Source: an uncultured Oscillospiraceae bacterium (GTDB lineage Bacteria > Bacillota > Clostridia > Oscillospirales > Oscillospiraceae). Taken from it: DNA of 64,000 nt. A model generated the notes under the pieces. The model had not been told where the DNA came from, did no database searches, and saw only the letters and a program-made list of their open reading frames with translations. Positions 44,938 to 54,557 of the stretch are shown in pieces; positions within the stretch are counted from its first letter, which is position 1, and every line of letters starts with the position of its first letter. The stretch covers positions 124,001-188,000 of the forward strand of contig CAKUAS010000001.1 of assembly GCA_934636655.1 (NCBI GenBank), read 5' to 3'. Both the position numbers and the translations under genes were made by a program.

Positions 44938-46104
44938 TCAGCTCAAGGCCCTTATTGCCGCGTTGAGCTGGACTTTTGTGTCCTTTTCGGTGTTGTGCGC
45001 CTCTATATCAGGCTTTATGCCGCCGGCCTCGGCAAGGTCGACTCGCTTGGGTGTCAGGTACTTGTTGGTCGAAATGTGTATCGCACCGCCGTTTGAAAGC
45101 TCTATCGTCACCTGACTTCTGGCCTTGCCGGTCGTATGCTCGCCGACTATGGTCGCCCAGTCATACTCCTGAAGTGCTGCTGCAAAAAACTCCGCTGCGC
45201 TGTAGCTGTTTTCGTTCACAAGAACAGCCATTTTTGCGCTCAGGCAAACTTTGTCCGAAGTCTTGACAGTCTCTTTTCCTGACTTATCGACGCTTACGAA
45301 TAGATCGCCGTCAGGGAGAAGGTAATCGAGCAGCGAGACAAGCTCGCTCACAAGGCCGCCTGGGTTATCTCGAACATCGAAGATAAACGACTTTGCGCCC
45401 TCGGCAGTAAGCTTTTCGATAGCTCCGATCGTACCTTCGCTGCATCCGGCTTCAAAATTTGCGATTTTGATATAGCCGATATTATTCTCGAGCATTTTCG
45501 AAGATATCGGGTTTTTGTAGATCACTTCACAGGATATCTTAACTGTCGACTCTGTTCCTTTGGAATCGGCAACGACCATCGGAAAATCCTTATTGAGCTT
45601 TGAGCGAATAAGCTCCTGAAGCTCTGTCGTCGCCATGCCATCGGTCGCCTGTCCGTCAACGGAAACTATCGTCTGGCCGACGTTCAGTCCCGCAGTCGCA
45701 GCCGGAGTTCCGTCATCGACGGCGAATATCTCGAACTTACCTTTATCGTTAAGCTTCACGCTTACACCAATGCCGGCATACTCGTTCGATGATGACAGCT
45801 TGTATGCTGCGTACTCCTCGGGACTCATGTAATAGCTCCACTTATCATCAATGCTGCGCACCATCGCGGATGCCGCGGCATTATAGAGCGTATCATCGTT
45901 GACATCGCCGATGTAGTTTTCATTTATGATCTTTTCGATCTCGACATACGCCTTAGCATCCTCAAAATACTTCTGCGCGCCAAAGCCGCCGGTCGTTATA
46001 AGATACGTCGCAACAGCTGTTGCAACCATGACGACGAGGGCCACTATTATAAGATGGATAAACTTAAATTTTCTGCCGAAACCGGGCCGTGAGCGTTTTT
46101 CCAT
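44938..46104 (-). CDS. S41-family C-terminal processing protease (CtpA/B-like)
   Basis: 388 residues. A short basic cytoplasmic end, one transmembrane segment at about 18-38, then an extracytoplasmic body. The PDZ domain is at about 105-195 (GIGVSVKLNDKGKFEIFAVDDGTPA). The catalytic serine is S302 in NENSYSAAEFFAAAL and the lysine is K327 in GEHTTGKARSQ. In spore-formers CtpB-type proteases cut SpoIVFA or other surface regulators. Here it stands next to ftsEX, as in several Firmicutes, which hints at cell-envelope remodelling (inference). Confidence 0.94.
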   Translation of the reverse strand: MEKRSRPGFGRKFKFIHLIIVALVVMVATAVATYLITTGGFGAQKYFEDAKAYVEIEKIINENYIGDVNDDTLYNAAASAMVRSIDDKWSYYMSPEEYAAYKLSSSNEYAGIGVSVKLNDKGKFEIFAVDDGTPAATAGLNVGQTIVSVDGQATDGMATTELQELIRSKLNKDFPMVVADSKGTESTVKISCEVIYKNPISSKMLENNIGYIKIANFEAGCSEGTIGAIEKLTAEGAKSFIFDVRDNPGGLVSELVSLLDYLLPDGDLFVSVDKSGKETVKTSDKVCLSAKMAVLVNENSYSAAEFFAAALQEYDWATIVGEHTTGKARSQVTIELSNGGAIHISTNKYLTPKRVDLAEAGGIKPDIEAHNTEKDTKVQLNAAIRALS

Positions 46105-46154
46105 TCAGTCTCTCCTTTGCTTCAGATGAATAAAACACATGGTTAACAGTACGT

Positions 46155-46184
46155 TTGACTGGCAGCCAAAAGGCCGCCAGTCAA
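46155..46184. other. Strong hairpin between the 55-residue gene and the S41 protease
   Basis: TTGACTGGC / GCCAGTCAA plus an inner GCC / GGC pair and an AAAA loop, one mismatch. No T-run follows on either strand, so it is either a factor-dependent end or an mRNA processing structure in the ftsEX-ctp transcript. Confidence 0.55.
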
Positions 46185-46196
46185 GCATATATGTTA

Positions 46197-46364
46197 TTAA
46201 ATAAAGTTTTTGTCTATACACTGCTGCACAGCAGTTTCAGTTGCTTCCGTCTTGCACTGCTCAAGTCCGTCGGCCCTTACGGGGATCATCGTGAGCACAA
46301 GGCTGAGTATCATGGTCAGCACAAGGATTATTGCCAGTATAGATACAACTATTCTTCTGTTCAT
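46197..46364 (-). CDS. Small membrane or secreted protein (55 residues)
   Basis: Unrecognised short gene in the gap after ftsX. It begins MNRRIVVSILAIILVLTMIL and reads through one hydrophobic helix (residues 5-29), ending in about 26 polar residues with two cysteines (C37 and C49). PVRA-DG could be a signal peptidase site, leaving a secreted peptide of about 23 residues; otherwise it is a single-pass membrane protein. GAGG lies about ten bases upstream, at the ftsX stop codon, which fits coupled translation. Codons resemble the neighbours. Place between ftsX and a secreted protease suggests an envelope role, but this is inference. Confidence 0.75.
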   Translation of the reverse strand: MNRRIVVSILAIILVLTMILSLVLTMIPVRADGLEQCKTEATETAVQQCIDKNFI

Positions 46365-46374
46365 TCCCTGATCC

Positions 46375-47262
46375 TCACACCTTGAGGTAATTTCTGATCG
46401 CTATCACGCCGCCGACAGCGCCGACAAGAACGCCGACAGCCATAAATGCGATGAGTACAATAGCCCAGACATCTGTAAACGGTACGATCTGCACAAAGGA
46501 TATTGCAAGACTCTGCGCGACCTTGGTCTCCAGCGCCTTATACAGTCCCCACTGAGCGAGGAACGCAAGGCCGCCGCCGACAATACCGAGCACAAGGCCT
46601 TCGACTACGAAGGGGCAGCGGATAAAGCTGTTGGACGCACCGACCATCTTCATAATGGCGATCTCCTCGCGTCTGCCGTAGGTAGCAAGCTTTATGGTAT
46701 TGCTCATTATAAACAGTGACACGAAGCCGAGGACCGCAATAAGCACGAGCGATACGACACTTATGACATTGCGCACGGAGATAAACTTATCAGCGAACTC
46801 CGTTGGGGCGTTAACCTTGACAATACCGTCGACATTTTCAATGGCTGTCTTTGTTGCGTCCATCTGGCTGAGGTCAACGAGCTGGATAACAAAGCGATGG
46901 CGGAAAACCTCGTCATCAAGGCCTTCCATGAGGCTTTCGTCATACTTTTCGAGGAAGTTCTGCCTTGCCTCGCTGCGGCTGACGAAATCAACGCTTGCAA
47001 CGTTATCGAGCGCTTCAAGCTTTGTCTGTATCTGGCCTGTAGCTTCCTGAGCGGTCATATCCTCGTCAACGTAAGCAAGGATCTGATTCTGGTTACCGAT
47101 ATCCTCGACGATTTGATTGACGTTTATATCAAGAAGCGTAAAGCTGCCCATTACTATAAGGCAGGCAATTATTATCGTTATAGAGGCAAAGGACATAAAG
47201 CCATGGGTAAAGATATTGCGGAAGCCCTCACCTATAAGATATCCGTATCTATTCAACTTCAT
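46375..47262 (-). CDS. ftsX: Cell division protein FtsX
   Basis: 295-residue permease-like subunit of the FtsEX ABC system, which transmits ATP hydrolysis to peptidoglycan hydrolases. One transmembrane helix near 20-45, an extracellular domain (about 50-165, with VASVDFVSRSEARQNFLEKY), then three helices in the C-terminal half including YGRREEIAIMKMVGASNSFIRCPFVVEG. It overlaps ftsE by 14 bases. Typical length. The partner hydrolase is not in the window. Confidence 0.95.
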   Translation of the reverse strand: MKLNRYGYLIGEGFRNIFTHGFMSFASITIIIACLIVMGSFTLLDINVNQIVEDIGNQNQILAYVDEDMTAQEATGQIQTKLEALDNVASVDFVSRSEARQNFLEKYDESLMEGLDDEVFRHRFVIQLVDLSQMDATKTAIENVDGIVKVNAPTEFADKFISVRNVISVVSLVLIAVLGFVSLFIMSNTIKLATYGRREEIAIMKMVGASNSFIRCPFVVEGLVLGIVGGGLAFLAQWGLYKALETKVAQSLAISFVQIVPFTDVWAIVLIAFMAVGVLVGAVGGVIAIRNYLKV

Positions 47263-47941
47263 AACTGTAGTACCCGTCCATTCCGTCGCTGATCAGGCGG
47301 CCGCCGTCGATGGCGATAACGCGCTTTGAGAAAGCATTGACCAGTTCCTTTTCATGAGTCACCACGAGTATCGTGGTGCCCATCTCATTTATCTTCTCAA
47401 GCAGAAGCATAAGTTCAAGACTGCGCACAGGGTCGAGGTTGCCGGTGGGCTCGTCGGCAATTATCATAGTCGGGTTATTGACCAGAGCACGCGCTATGGC
47501 AACACGCTGCTGCTCGCCGCCGGAAAGCTCTGCGGGCAGGCGCTTCTCGCGTCCTTCAAGGCCTACAAGCTCCAAAACACGGGGCACACGGTCTTTTATC
47601 TGTTTATTAGTCGCACAGACAACGCGCATTGCAAATGCAACGTTATCGTACACAGTCATTTTATCTATAAGCCTGAAGTCCTGAAAGATGACGCCGAGAG
47701 TTCTTCTCATCTGCGGCATCTTGCGGCGCTTGAGCTTGTTCATATTGAAGCCGTTTACAATGACCTCGCCCTCGGATGCCATAATTTCGCCAGTAAGCAG
47801 CTTTATGATCGTCGTTTTGCCGGAACCTGAGGGGCCGACGAGGAAAGCAAACTCACCCTCGTTTATCGTGAGGCTGAAATTATCCAGCGCGGCAACATCA
47901 CTGTTGTCATAGACCATCGTTACATTGTTCATCTGAACCAT
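47249..47941 (-). CDS. ftsE: Cell division ATP-binding protein FtsE
   Basis: 230-residue ABC ATPase. Walker A GPSGSGKTT (36-44), signature LSGGEQQRVAIARALVN, Walker B IIADEPTGNLDP, and the switch histidine in VVTHEKELV. AGGAGG lies about nine bases before the ATG at 47941. It follows the PucR-type regulator gene by 46 bases and overlaps ftsX. Confidence 0.97.
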   Translation of the reverse strand: MVQMNNVTMVYDNSDVAALDNFSLTINEGEFAFLVGPSGSGKTTIIKLLTGEIMASEGEVIVNGFNMNKLKRRKMPQMRRTLGVIFQDFRLIDKMTVYDNVAFAMRVVCATNKQIKDRVPRVLELVGLEGREKRLPAELSGGEQQRVAIARALVNNPTMIIADEPTGNLDPVRSLELMLLLEKINEMGTTILVVTHEKELVNAFSKRVIAIDGGRLISDGMDGYYSYEVE

Positions 47942-47987
47942 GTGTCATTTTCCTCCTGAGGATATCGGGGATGCTCCCCTACGGATT

Positions 47988-49082
47988 TCAGCGGCCGTTG
48001 CTGTTGACCGAATCGAGATACTGCTTGACCATCATTGCCACCTTGAAAACAATAGCATGATCAAACTCGCGCAGATCAAGGCCCGTGATCTTCTTGATCT
48101 TTTCAAGGCGATAGACGAGCGTATTGCGGTGGACATACAGCTTGCGGCTCGTTTCAGAAACGTTGAGGTTATTCTCAAAGAATTTATTTATCGTCTCAAG
48201 CGTGTCCTCATCCAGGGTCTCAAGCGGATTCTTCTTGAATACTTCGTTGAGGAACATCTCGCAGAGCGTGGTGGGCAGCTGATATATGATACGGCCGATG
48301 CCGAGATTTTCATAGCTGATGATCGTTTTTTCAGAGTCAAAAACTCTGCCGACATCGATCGCGATCTGCGATTCCTTATAGCGGTCGGCAAGCTCACGAA
48401 GGTGGTGCGCCGTCGTGCCAATGCCGATAATGCATTTTATCTGAAGCTCGTTTCGCAGAACAGTCTCCACGCTTTCGGCGATTGCCTTTACCTCGGCGCT
48501 GTTATCACCGCTGGGGAGCTCCTTTATAACGACGATATCGCTTTCGTTTATGCTGATGACAAAGTCATGCTGCTTGTCGGGGAAAAGGCTTTGAAGAACT
48601 TCGACGCTGGCAACGTCCGAGCGCTCGACCTGGCGCACGAGCAGAAGTGCACGCGGAACATCGGGGGCGAAGTGCAGCTCCTTGGTTCTGACATAAACAT
48701 CACCGGGAAGAATGTTATCGGAAATTATATTCTTGAGGAAAGCAGCCTTATTGTACTTTTCCTCATAGTTCATCTTCGCCTCGTTAAAGGCGACGGCCGC
48801 CATCATGCACGTCACACGTGCCATATCATCACAGCCTTCGACGAACACCGCATAATCAAATTTGCCGCTGTTATTGCTGAGCACCTTATATGTCCGCACG
48901 CCGCTTACGAGCACGGGCTCGGAAAAATCATAATTCATGCTCGAAAAATCCTCAAGCCTCGAGCCGATCATCGGCAGCTCGCTGCATGTGAGGACAAAGC
49001 CCTGATCGTCAATGATGCCAATACATCTGTCAGTTGCTTCTTTTATCTGCATTATCACGCTCTGAAAAATTCTGCTGGACAT
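47988..49082 (-). CDS. PucR/CdaR-type helix-turn-helix regulator
   Basis: 364 residues. The C-terminal helix-turn-helix (about 305-345, NVSETSRKLYVHRNTLVYRLEKIKKITG) is the PucR/CdaR type. The middle (about 150-290) is a GGDEF-like fold domain of the CdaR group. The N-terminus (about 1-110, IIDDQGFVLTCSELPMIG) looks like a diacid-recognition or PAS-like sensor. Family members activate sugar diacid or purine catabolism. Here no such genes adjoin it; it heads the ftsEX unit instead. Its promoter carries two direct repeats. Confidence 0.88.
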   Translation of the reverse strand: MSSRIFQSVIMQIKEATDRCIGIIDDQGFVLTCSELPMIGSRLEDFSSMNYDFSEPVLVSGVRTYKVLSNNSGKFDYAVFVEGCDDMARVTCMMAAVAFNEAKMNYEEKYNKAAFLKNIISDNILPGDVYVRTKELHFAPDVPRALLLVRQVERSDVASVEVLQSLFPDKQHDFVISINESDIVVIKELPSGDNSAEVKAIAESVETVLRNELQIKCIIGIGTTAHHLRELADRYKESQIAIDVGRVFDSEKTIISYENLGIGRIIYQLPTTLCEMFLNEVFKKNPLETLDEDTLETINKFFENNLNVSETSRKLYVHRNTLVYRLEKIKKITGLDLREFDHAIVFKVAMMVKQYLDSVNSNGR

Positions 49083-49147
49083 CGTCTTTTTACCTCCCCT
49101 GAAGTCTATGGGTATTTTAACGATAGATAATATTCAACACTTTCTAC

Positions 49148-49176
49148 ATGATAATACTTTTTTGTGCGTTTTTCAA
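49148..49176 (-). promoter_or_regulatory. Promoter of the PucR-type/ftsEX unit
   Basis: Minus strand TTGAAA at 49176-49171, 17-base spacer, TATCAT at 49153-49148. The -35 lies at the edge of one copy of the direct repeat. Confidence 0.75.
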
Positions 49177-49209
49177 TAGAAAATCACATTATTTTTGTGC
49201 GTTTTTCAA
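49159..49209. repeat. Two 18-base direct repeats at the PucR-type promoter
   Basis: TTTTTGTGCGTTTTTCAA occurs at 49159-49176 and 49192-49209, exactly identical, starting 33 bases apart (about three helical turns). One copy covers the -35. This layout fits a regulator binding on one face of DNA, probably autoregulation. Confidence 0.7.
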
Positions 49210-49261
49210 AAAATCGCATAATTGTTTTGCTAAAAGCACCAAATATAGAGCTGAATTTTTG

Positions 49262-49975
49262 TTATTTTTTCTTATTCACACTGCACAACTCATTTTCAGA
49301 TAATTGACGAAATTCGCCCGGAAGAAGGCTGTTATCAAGCTCCAGACCGCCTATCGACAGGCGCTTGAGCGCCGTCACGGGCTTTCCGCGCGAGGCGAGC
49401 ATGCGCTTGACCTGATGATATTTTCCCTCCATCACATGCACGAGGCAGCTCCCATCCGGGAGCTTTTCAAGCTCCGCAGGCAGACACTGAGTTCCGTCGC
49501 CGAGCACTATTCCCTGGCGGAACGCCGCGATGTCGGCATCGTCAACCGGGCCCTCCGTGACAGCGTGATAAGTCTTAACTATCTCCGACTTCGGCGAAAT
49601 GACTTTGTGCGCAAACTCGCCGTCATTGGTTATTATGAGAAGCCCTGTCGTGTCCTTATCCAATCGACCGACGGGAAACAGATTTTTCTTTTTGAGCTCA
49701 GCAGGAAATAGGTCAATGACCGTCTTTTGCTTTTTATCATCGGTAGCAGACAGTATTCCTTCCGGCTTGTTGAGCATGTAATAGCAGAACTTCGCATAGA
49801 TCACGGGCTTTCCGCCAAGCTCGACACATGCCGTATCGCTGTCGATTTTCTGCTCGGGTGAGGTGACAGTGAGACCATCAACTCTTACACTTCCGTTTTT
49901 AATTATCTGCCTGAGCTGGCTTCGCGAGAGTGCTGTACACTCTGAAAGCAGCTTGTCAAGTCGCATAAGCGGCAT
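49262..49975 (-). CDS. 16S rRNA-type pseudouridine synthase (RsuA/RluB family)
   Basis: 237 residues. S4 domain at 1-50 (MRLDKLLSECTALSRSQLRQIIKNGSVRVDG), catalytic motif GRLDKDTTGLLIITNDG with the active aspartate, then KTYHAVTEG and EGKYHQVKRMLASRG. Converts uridine in rRNA to pseudouridine; RsuA of 16S rRNA is the closest match. The start is ATG at 49975 with CAGGGTG upstream; the frame extends 13 codons more without a ribosome site. Confidence 0.93.
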   Translation of the reverse strand: MPLMRLDKLLSECTALSRSQLRQIIKNGSVRVDGLTVTSPEQKIDSDTACVELGGKPVIYAKFCYYMLNKPEGILSATDDKKQKTVIDLFPAELKKKNLFPVGRLDKDTTGLLIITNDGEFAHKVISPKSEIVKTYHAVTEGPVDDADIAAFRQGIVLGDGTQCLPAELEKLPDGSCLVHVMEGKYHQVKRMLASRGKPVTALKRLSIGGLELDNSLLPGEFRQLSENELCSVNKKK

Positions 49976-50013
49976 ATAAGCACCCTGTTTCGCATAACAT
50001 TTAATACAAAGCA

Positions 50014-50042
50014 ATTATAACATAAAGTAATGATTATTTGAA
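50014..50042 (-). promoter_or_regulatory. Promoter of the pseudouridine synthase gene
   Basis: Minus strand TTCAAA at 50042-50037, 17-base spacer, TATAAT at 50019-50014 preceded by TGT (extended -10). Confidence 0.7.
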
Positions 50043-50065
50043 TAGGAAAAGGCAAATATACGAAT

Positions 50066-50521
50066 ATGTTTACGAAAAGTTTAAAGCTGACGAAAAAGCG
50101 TGCGGTCGCGCTGCTGCTCATACTGGGAGTGATATTATCGGCCGCCGTCATACTTTGCTCCTCGCCGCGCAGTCTTTTCAGCACGGGTGATATGCTCGAC
50201 GTTTCACAGACAAAAGGCAGAGAAAAGTATCTCGCATCCTATGGTTGGATGATAGATCCCAACAGTGAAGAGGCACGCAATGTGCTTCTTCCAAAGAACT
50301 TTGAGGGTGCAGTGAGAGAATATGCCGACATGCAGACGAGTCAGGGCTATGATTTTGCATCCTACGCTGGGCTTGAATGCAGGCAGTTTACATATACGGT
50401 AACTAACTACGAAGGCTGCAGCAGCACGGTGTACGCAACTTTGTACGTCAAAGGCACACGCGTCATCGGCGGCGACATACACTCGGCGGAAATCGACGGT
50501 TTCATGCACGGCATACGGTAA
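50066..50521 (+). CDS. DUF4830 membrane-anchored protein
   Basis: 151 residues. A basic start and one transmembrane helix (about 13-33) are followed by an extracytoplasmic domain of about 110 residues matching DUF4830: REKYLASYGWMIDPNSEEA, LPKNFEGAVREYADMQTSQGYDFASYAG, and the ending VIGGDIHSAEIDGFMHG. Found in many Clostridia, function unknown. The ribosome site is weak (AAGG 14 bases upstream). It lies between the pseudouridine synthase and tuf, on the opposite strand to both. Confidence 0.85.
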   Translation: MFTKSLKLTKKRAVALLLILGVILSAAVILCSSPRSLFSTGDMLDVSQTKGREKYLASYGWMIDPNSEEARNVLLPKNFEGAVREYADMQTSQGYDFASYAGLECRQFTYTVTNYEGCSSTVYATLYVKGTRVIGGDIHSAEIDGFMHGIR

Positions 50522-50525
50522 AAAA

Positions 50526-50557
50526 ACAAGCCATGAAGCAAATGCTTCATGGCTTGT
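50526..50557 (-). terminator. Terminator of the str operon (after tuf)
   Basis: ACAAGCCATGAAGCA and its complement, followed by TTTTTTT on the minus strand. It can also end the DUF4830 gene on the plus strand. Confidence 0.92.
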
Positions 50558-50595
50558 CTGTTAAATGAACTTTTCAGTTCAGTCAGTTTTGGAAA

Positions 50596-51798
<1,203 letters not shown>

Positions 51799-51862
51799 AA
51801 TAATAACCTCCGTGAAATTGATACAAATGATTTTTGATTAAACTACTTGCTTATATGGTTTA

Positions 51863-53938
51863 TCAGCCCTTGCGTGCGCCGCGAAGTGTCTCCTGGAGAT
51901 TCTTCGGAAGCTCAACATAGTGGCTGGGTTCCATGCTGTAGGTCGCGCGGCCCTGAGTTTTGCTTCTCAGGTCGGTCGCGTAGCCGAACATGGATGCAAG
52001 AGGAACGTTCGCCTCGATGACTGCGGCACCGTTTCTGATGTCCGAGCCAACGATCTGGCCTCGTCTTGCATTTATATCGCCCATAACGTCTCCCATGTAT
52101 TCATCGGGAGCCGTTACGACGACCTTCATAATAGGTTCAAGCAGAGTGGGGCCTGCTTTCTCGCAGGCTTCCTTGAACGCCATGCTGCCGCAGATCTTGA
52201 ACGCCATTTCAGACGAGTCGACCTCGTGGTACGAACCGTCTATAAGCGTTACCTTCACATCCACGACCTGATAGCCGGCGAGCACGCCCGACTGCATTGC
52301 ACCCTGGATACCCTGATCGACACAGGGGATATACTCCTTGGGGATCGCGCCGCCGGTGATCTTGTTGATAAACTCATAGCCCTTGCCGGACTCATTGGGC
52401 TCAACGATGATCTTACAATGTGCAAACTGGCCTTTACCGCCCGTCTGGCGGGCATAGCGGGTATCGACGGTCGCCTCGCGCGTGATGGTCTCTTTGTAGG
52501 AGACCTGCGGCTTACCGACATTAGCCTCAACCTTGAACTCGCGCAGAAGTCTGTCAACAATGATCTCAAGGTGAAGCTCGCCCATACCGGCGATTATGGT
52601 CTGACCCGACTCTTCGTCGGTGTAGGTCTTGAACGTGGGATCTTCCTCCGCGAGCTTCTGAAGCGCGATAGCCATCTTCTCCTGACCGGCTTTGGTCTTG
52701 GGCTCGATAGCGACGCGGATAACGGGCTCGGGGAATTCCATGGATTCAAGGATGATCGGATGCTTCTCGTCGCAGAGCGTATCGCCCGTGGTGGTGTTTT
52801 TAAGGCCGACCGCGGCGGCGATATCGCCGGAATACGCAACGGAGAGATCCTCTCTGTGGTTTGCGTGCATCAGCAGGATCCTGCCGATACGCTCGCGCTG
52901 ACCCTTAGACGAGTTCAAAACCGTTTTGCCTGCCTCAACGATGCCGGAATAGACACGGAAGAAGCTCAGGCGGCCGACAAAGGGGTCGGTCATGATCTTG
53001 AACGCAAGTGCGGAGAACGGAGCCTCATCGGAAGCTTCGCGGGTCTCCTCCTCGTCGGTCTTGGGGTTAGTTCCGCTGATAGCGGGAATATCCAGCGGCG
53101 AGGGCATGTACTCAACGATAGCGTCGAGCAGCTTCTGCACGCCTTTGTTTTTATAAGATGTGCCGCAGACCACGGGAACCATCTTAACGGCGCAGGTCGC
53201 CTTTCTGATGGCTGCGCGGATCATATCCTGCGGAACTTCCTCGCCTTCGAGATAAAGCATCATTATCTCGTCGTCGAAATCCGAGATGGCCTCCAGCATG
53301 TTTACGCGATATTCCTCGGCCAGATCACGCATATCCTCGGGGATCTCCTCGGTGCGCATGTCGTTGCCGAGATCATCGTAATAAATGCGGGCATTCATCT
53401 CCACCAGATCGATTATGCCTCGGAAATCCGCTTCGGCGCCGATCGGGAGCTGGATGGGAACTGCATTACATTTAAGTCTGTCATGCACCATATCGAGGAC
53501 ATGGTAGAAGTCCGCACCCATGATATCCATCTTGTTGACGTATATCATACGGGGAACGTTGTAATGATCAGCCTGTCTCCAAACTGTCTCGGACTGCGGC
53601 TCAACGCCGCCCTTGGCACACAATACGGTCACACATCCGTCGAGAACTCGGAGCGAACGCTCGACCTCAACGGTAAAGTCAACGTGGCCCGGAGTATCAA
53701 TGATATTGATACGGGTATCGCGCCAGTGGCATGTGGTAGCTGCGGAAGTGATGGTTATACCTCTCTCCTGCTCCTGCTCCATCCAGTCCATGGTCGCGGT
53801 GCCTTCATGGGTCTCGCCGATCTTGTAGTTTACGCCGGTGTAGTACAGAATACGCTCGGTTGTCGTAGTCTTGCCGGCGTCGATGTGGGCCATGATACCG
53901 ATATTTCTTGTTTTTTCAAGTGAATACTGTCTTGGCAT
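51863..53938 (-). CDS. fusA: Elongation factor G
   Basis: 691-residue translocation GTPase. G1 is AHIDAGKTTTTERILYYTG, G3 is DTPGHVDFTVEVERSLRVLDG, and NKMDIMGADF is G4. Domains III-V follow, with GMGELHLEIIVDRL and the C-terminal NARRGQIVGSDIRNG. Lies between rpsG and tuf in the standard order. An AGGAG ribosome site precedes the ATG. Confidence 0.99.
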   Translation of the reverse strand: MPRQYSLEKTRNIGIMAHIDAGKTTTTERILYYTGVNYKIGETHEGTATMDWMEQEQERGITITSAATTCHWRDTRINIIDTPGHVDFTVEVERSLRVLDGCVTVLCAKGGVEPQSETVWRQADHYNVPRMIYVNKMDIMGADFYHVLDMVHDRLKCNAVPIQLPIGAEADFRGIIDLVEMNARIYYDDLGNDMRTEEIPEDMRDLAEEYRVNMLEAISDFDDEIMMLYLEGEEVPQDMIRAAIRKATCAVKMVPVVCGTSYKNKGVQKLLDAIVEYMPSPLDIPAISGTNPKTDEEETREASDEAPFSALAFKIMTDPFVGRLSFFRVYSGIVEAGKTVLNSSKGQRERIGRILLMHANHREDLSVAYSGDIAAAVGLKNTTTGDTLCDEKHPIILESMEFPEPVIRVAIEPKTKAGQEKMAIALQKLAEEDPTFKTYTDEESGQTIIAGMGELHLEIIVDRLLREFKVEANVGKPQVSYKETITREATVDTRYARQTGGKGQFAHCKIIVEPNESGKGYEFINKITGGAIPKEYIPCVDQGIQGAMQSGVLAGYQVVDVKVTLIDGSYHEVDSSEMAFKICGSMAFKEACEKAGPTLLEPIMKVVVTAPDEYMGDVMGDINARRGQIVGSDIRNGAAVIEANVPLASMFGYATDLRSKTQGRATYSMEPSHYVELPKNLQETLRGARKG

Positions 53939-53956
53939 AATCTTCTCCTGATAGGA

Positions 53957-54427
53957 TTACCATCTGAAGTGTGCGAAGGCCTTGTTGGAGTCTGCCATCT
54001 TGTGGGTATCCTCGCGCTTCTTGACAGATGCGCCGAGGTTGTTGCAGGCATCCATGATCTCGCCTGCGAGACGCTCCTTCATGGTCTTCTCGCCGCGCTT
54101 GCGGGCATAGCCGACCAGCCAGCGAAGGCCGAGAGTCTGACGACGTGCAGGTCTTACTTCGATAGGAACCTGGTAAGTTGCACCGCCGACACGGCGAGCC
54201 TTAACTTCGAGGCTGGGCATGATGTTGTTCATAGCTTCGGTGAAGGCGTCAAGGGGTTCCTTGCCGGTCTTCTCCTTGATGATGTCAAAAGCGTCGTAAA
54301 CGACCTTCTGAGCAACACCCTTTTTGCCGTCCAGCATGATAGCGTTGATGAGCTTGGTCACCAGAACACTATTGTACATAGGATCGGGTAAAATTTCTCT
54401 TTTGGGAACATTACCTCTTCTGGGCAC
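53957..54427 (-). CDS. rpsG: 30S ribosomal protein S7
   Basis: 156 residues. The start is GTG at 54427 (VPRRGNVPKREILPDP), seven bases after GGAGGG. A further in-frame ATG six codons upstream sits before that ribosome site and is rejected. Conserved stretches include LINAIMLDGKKGVAQKVVYDAF and VGGATYQVPIEVRPARRQTLGLRWLV. It nucleates the 30S head domain and contacts the E-site tRNA. Confidence 0.98.
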   Translation of the reverse strand: MPRRGNVPKREILPDPMYNSVLVTKLINAIMLDGKKGVAQKVVYDAFDIIKEKTGKEPLDAFTEAMNNIMPSLEVKARRVGGATYQVPIEVRPARRQTLGLRWLVGYARKRGEKTMKERLAGEIMDACNNLGASVKKREDTHKMADSNKAFAHFRW

Positions 54428-54557
54428 TGTGCTTCCCTCCTTCATTAAAAAATGACTTCACAGGTACTCGGAACGGCTCTGAGCCATTCCGTCTGCGCCC
54501 CGAGGTCTAATATTATATAGTAGACAACAGGGCAAAAAATTTTGCTTGTTGGGATAA

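Noticed and set aside
49159..49209. CRISPR-like repeat pair
   Set aside because: Only two copies, 15 bases between them, and they overlap a promoter; not an array.
51920..53923. 667-codon open frame opposite fusA
   Set aside because: It is a shadow of the strongly biased fusA codons; no domain, no ribosome site, and fusA on the minus strand is certain.
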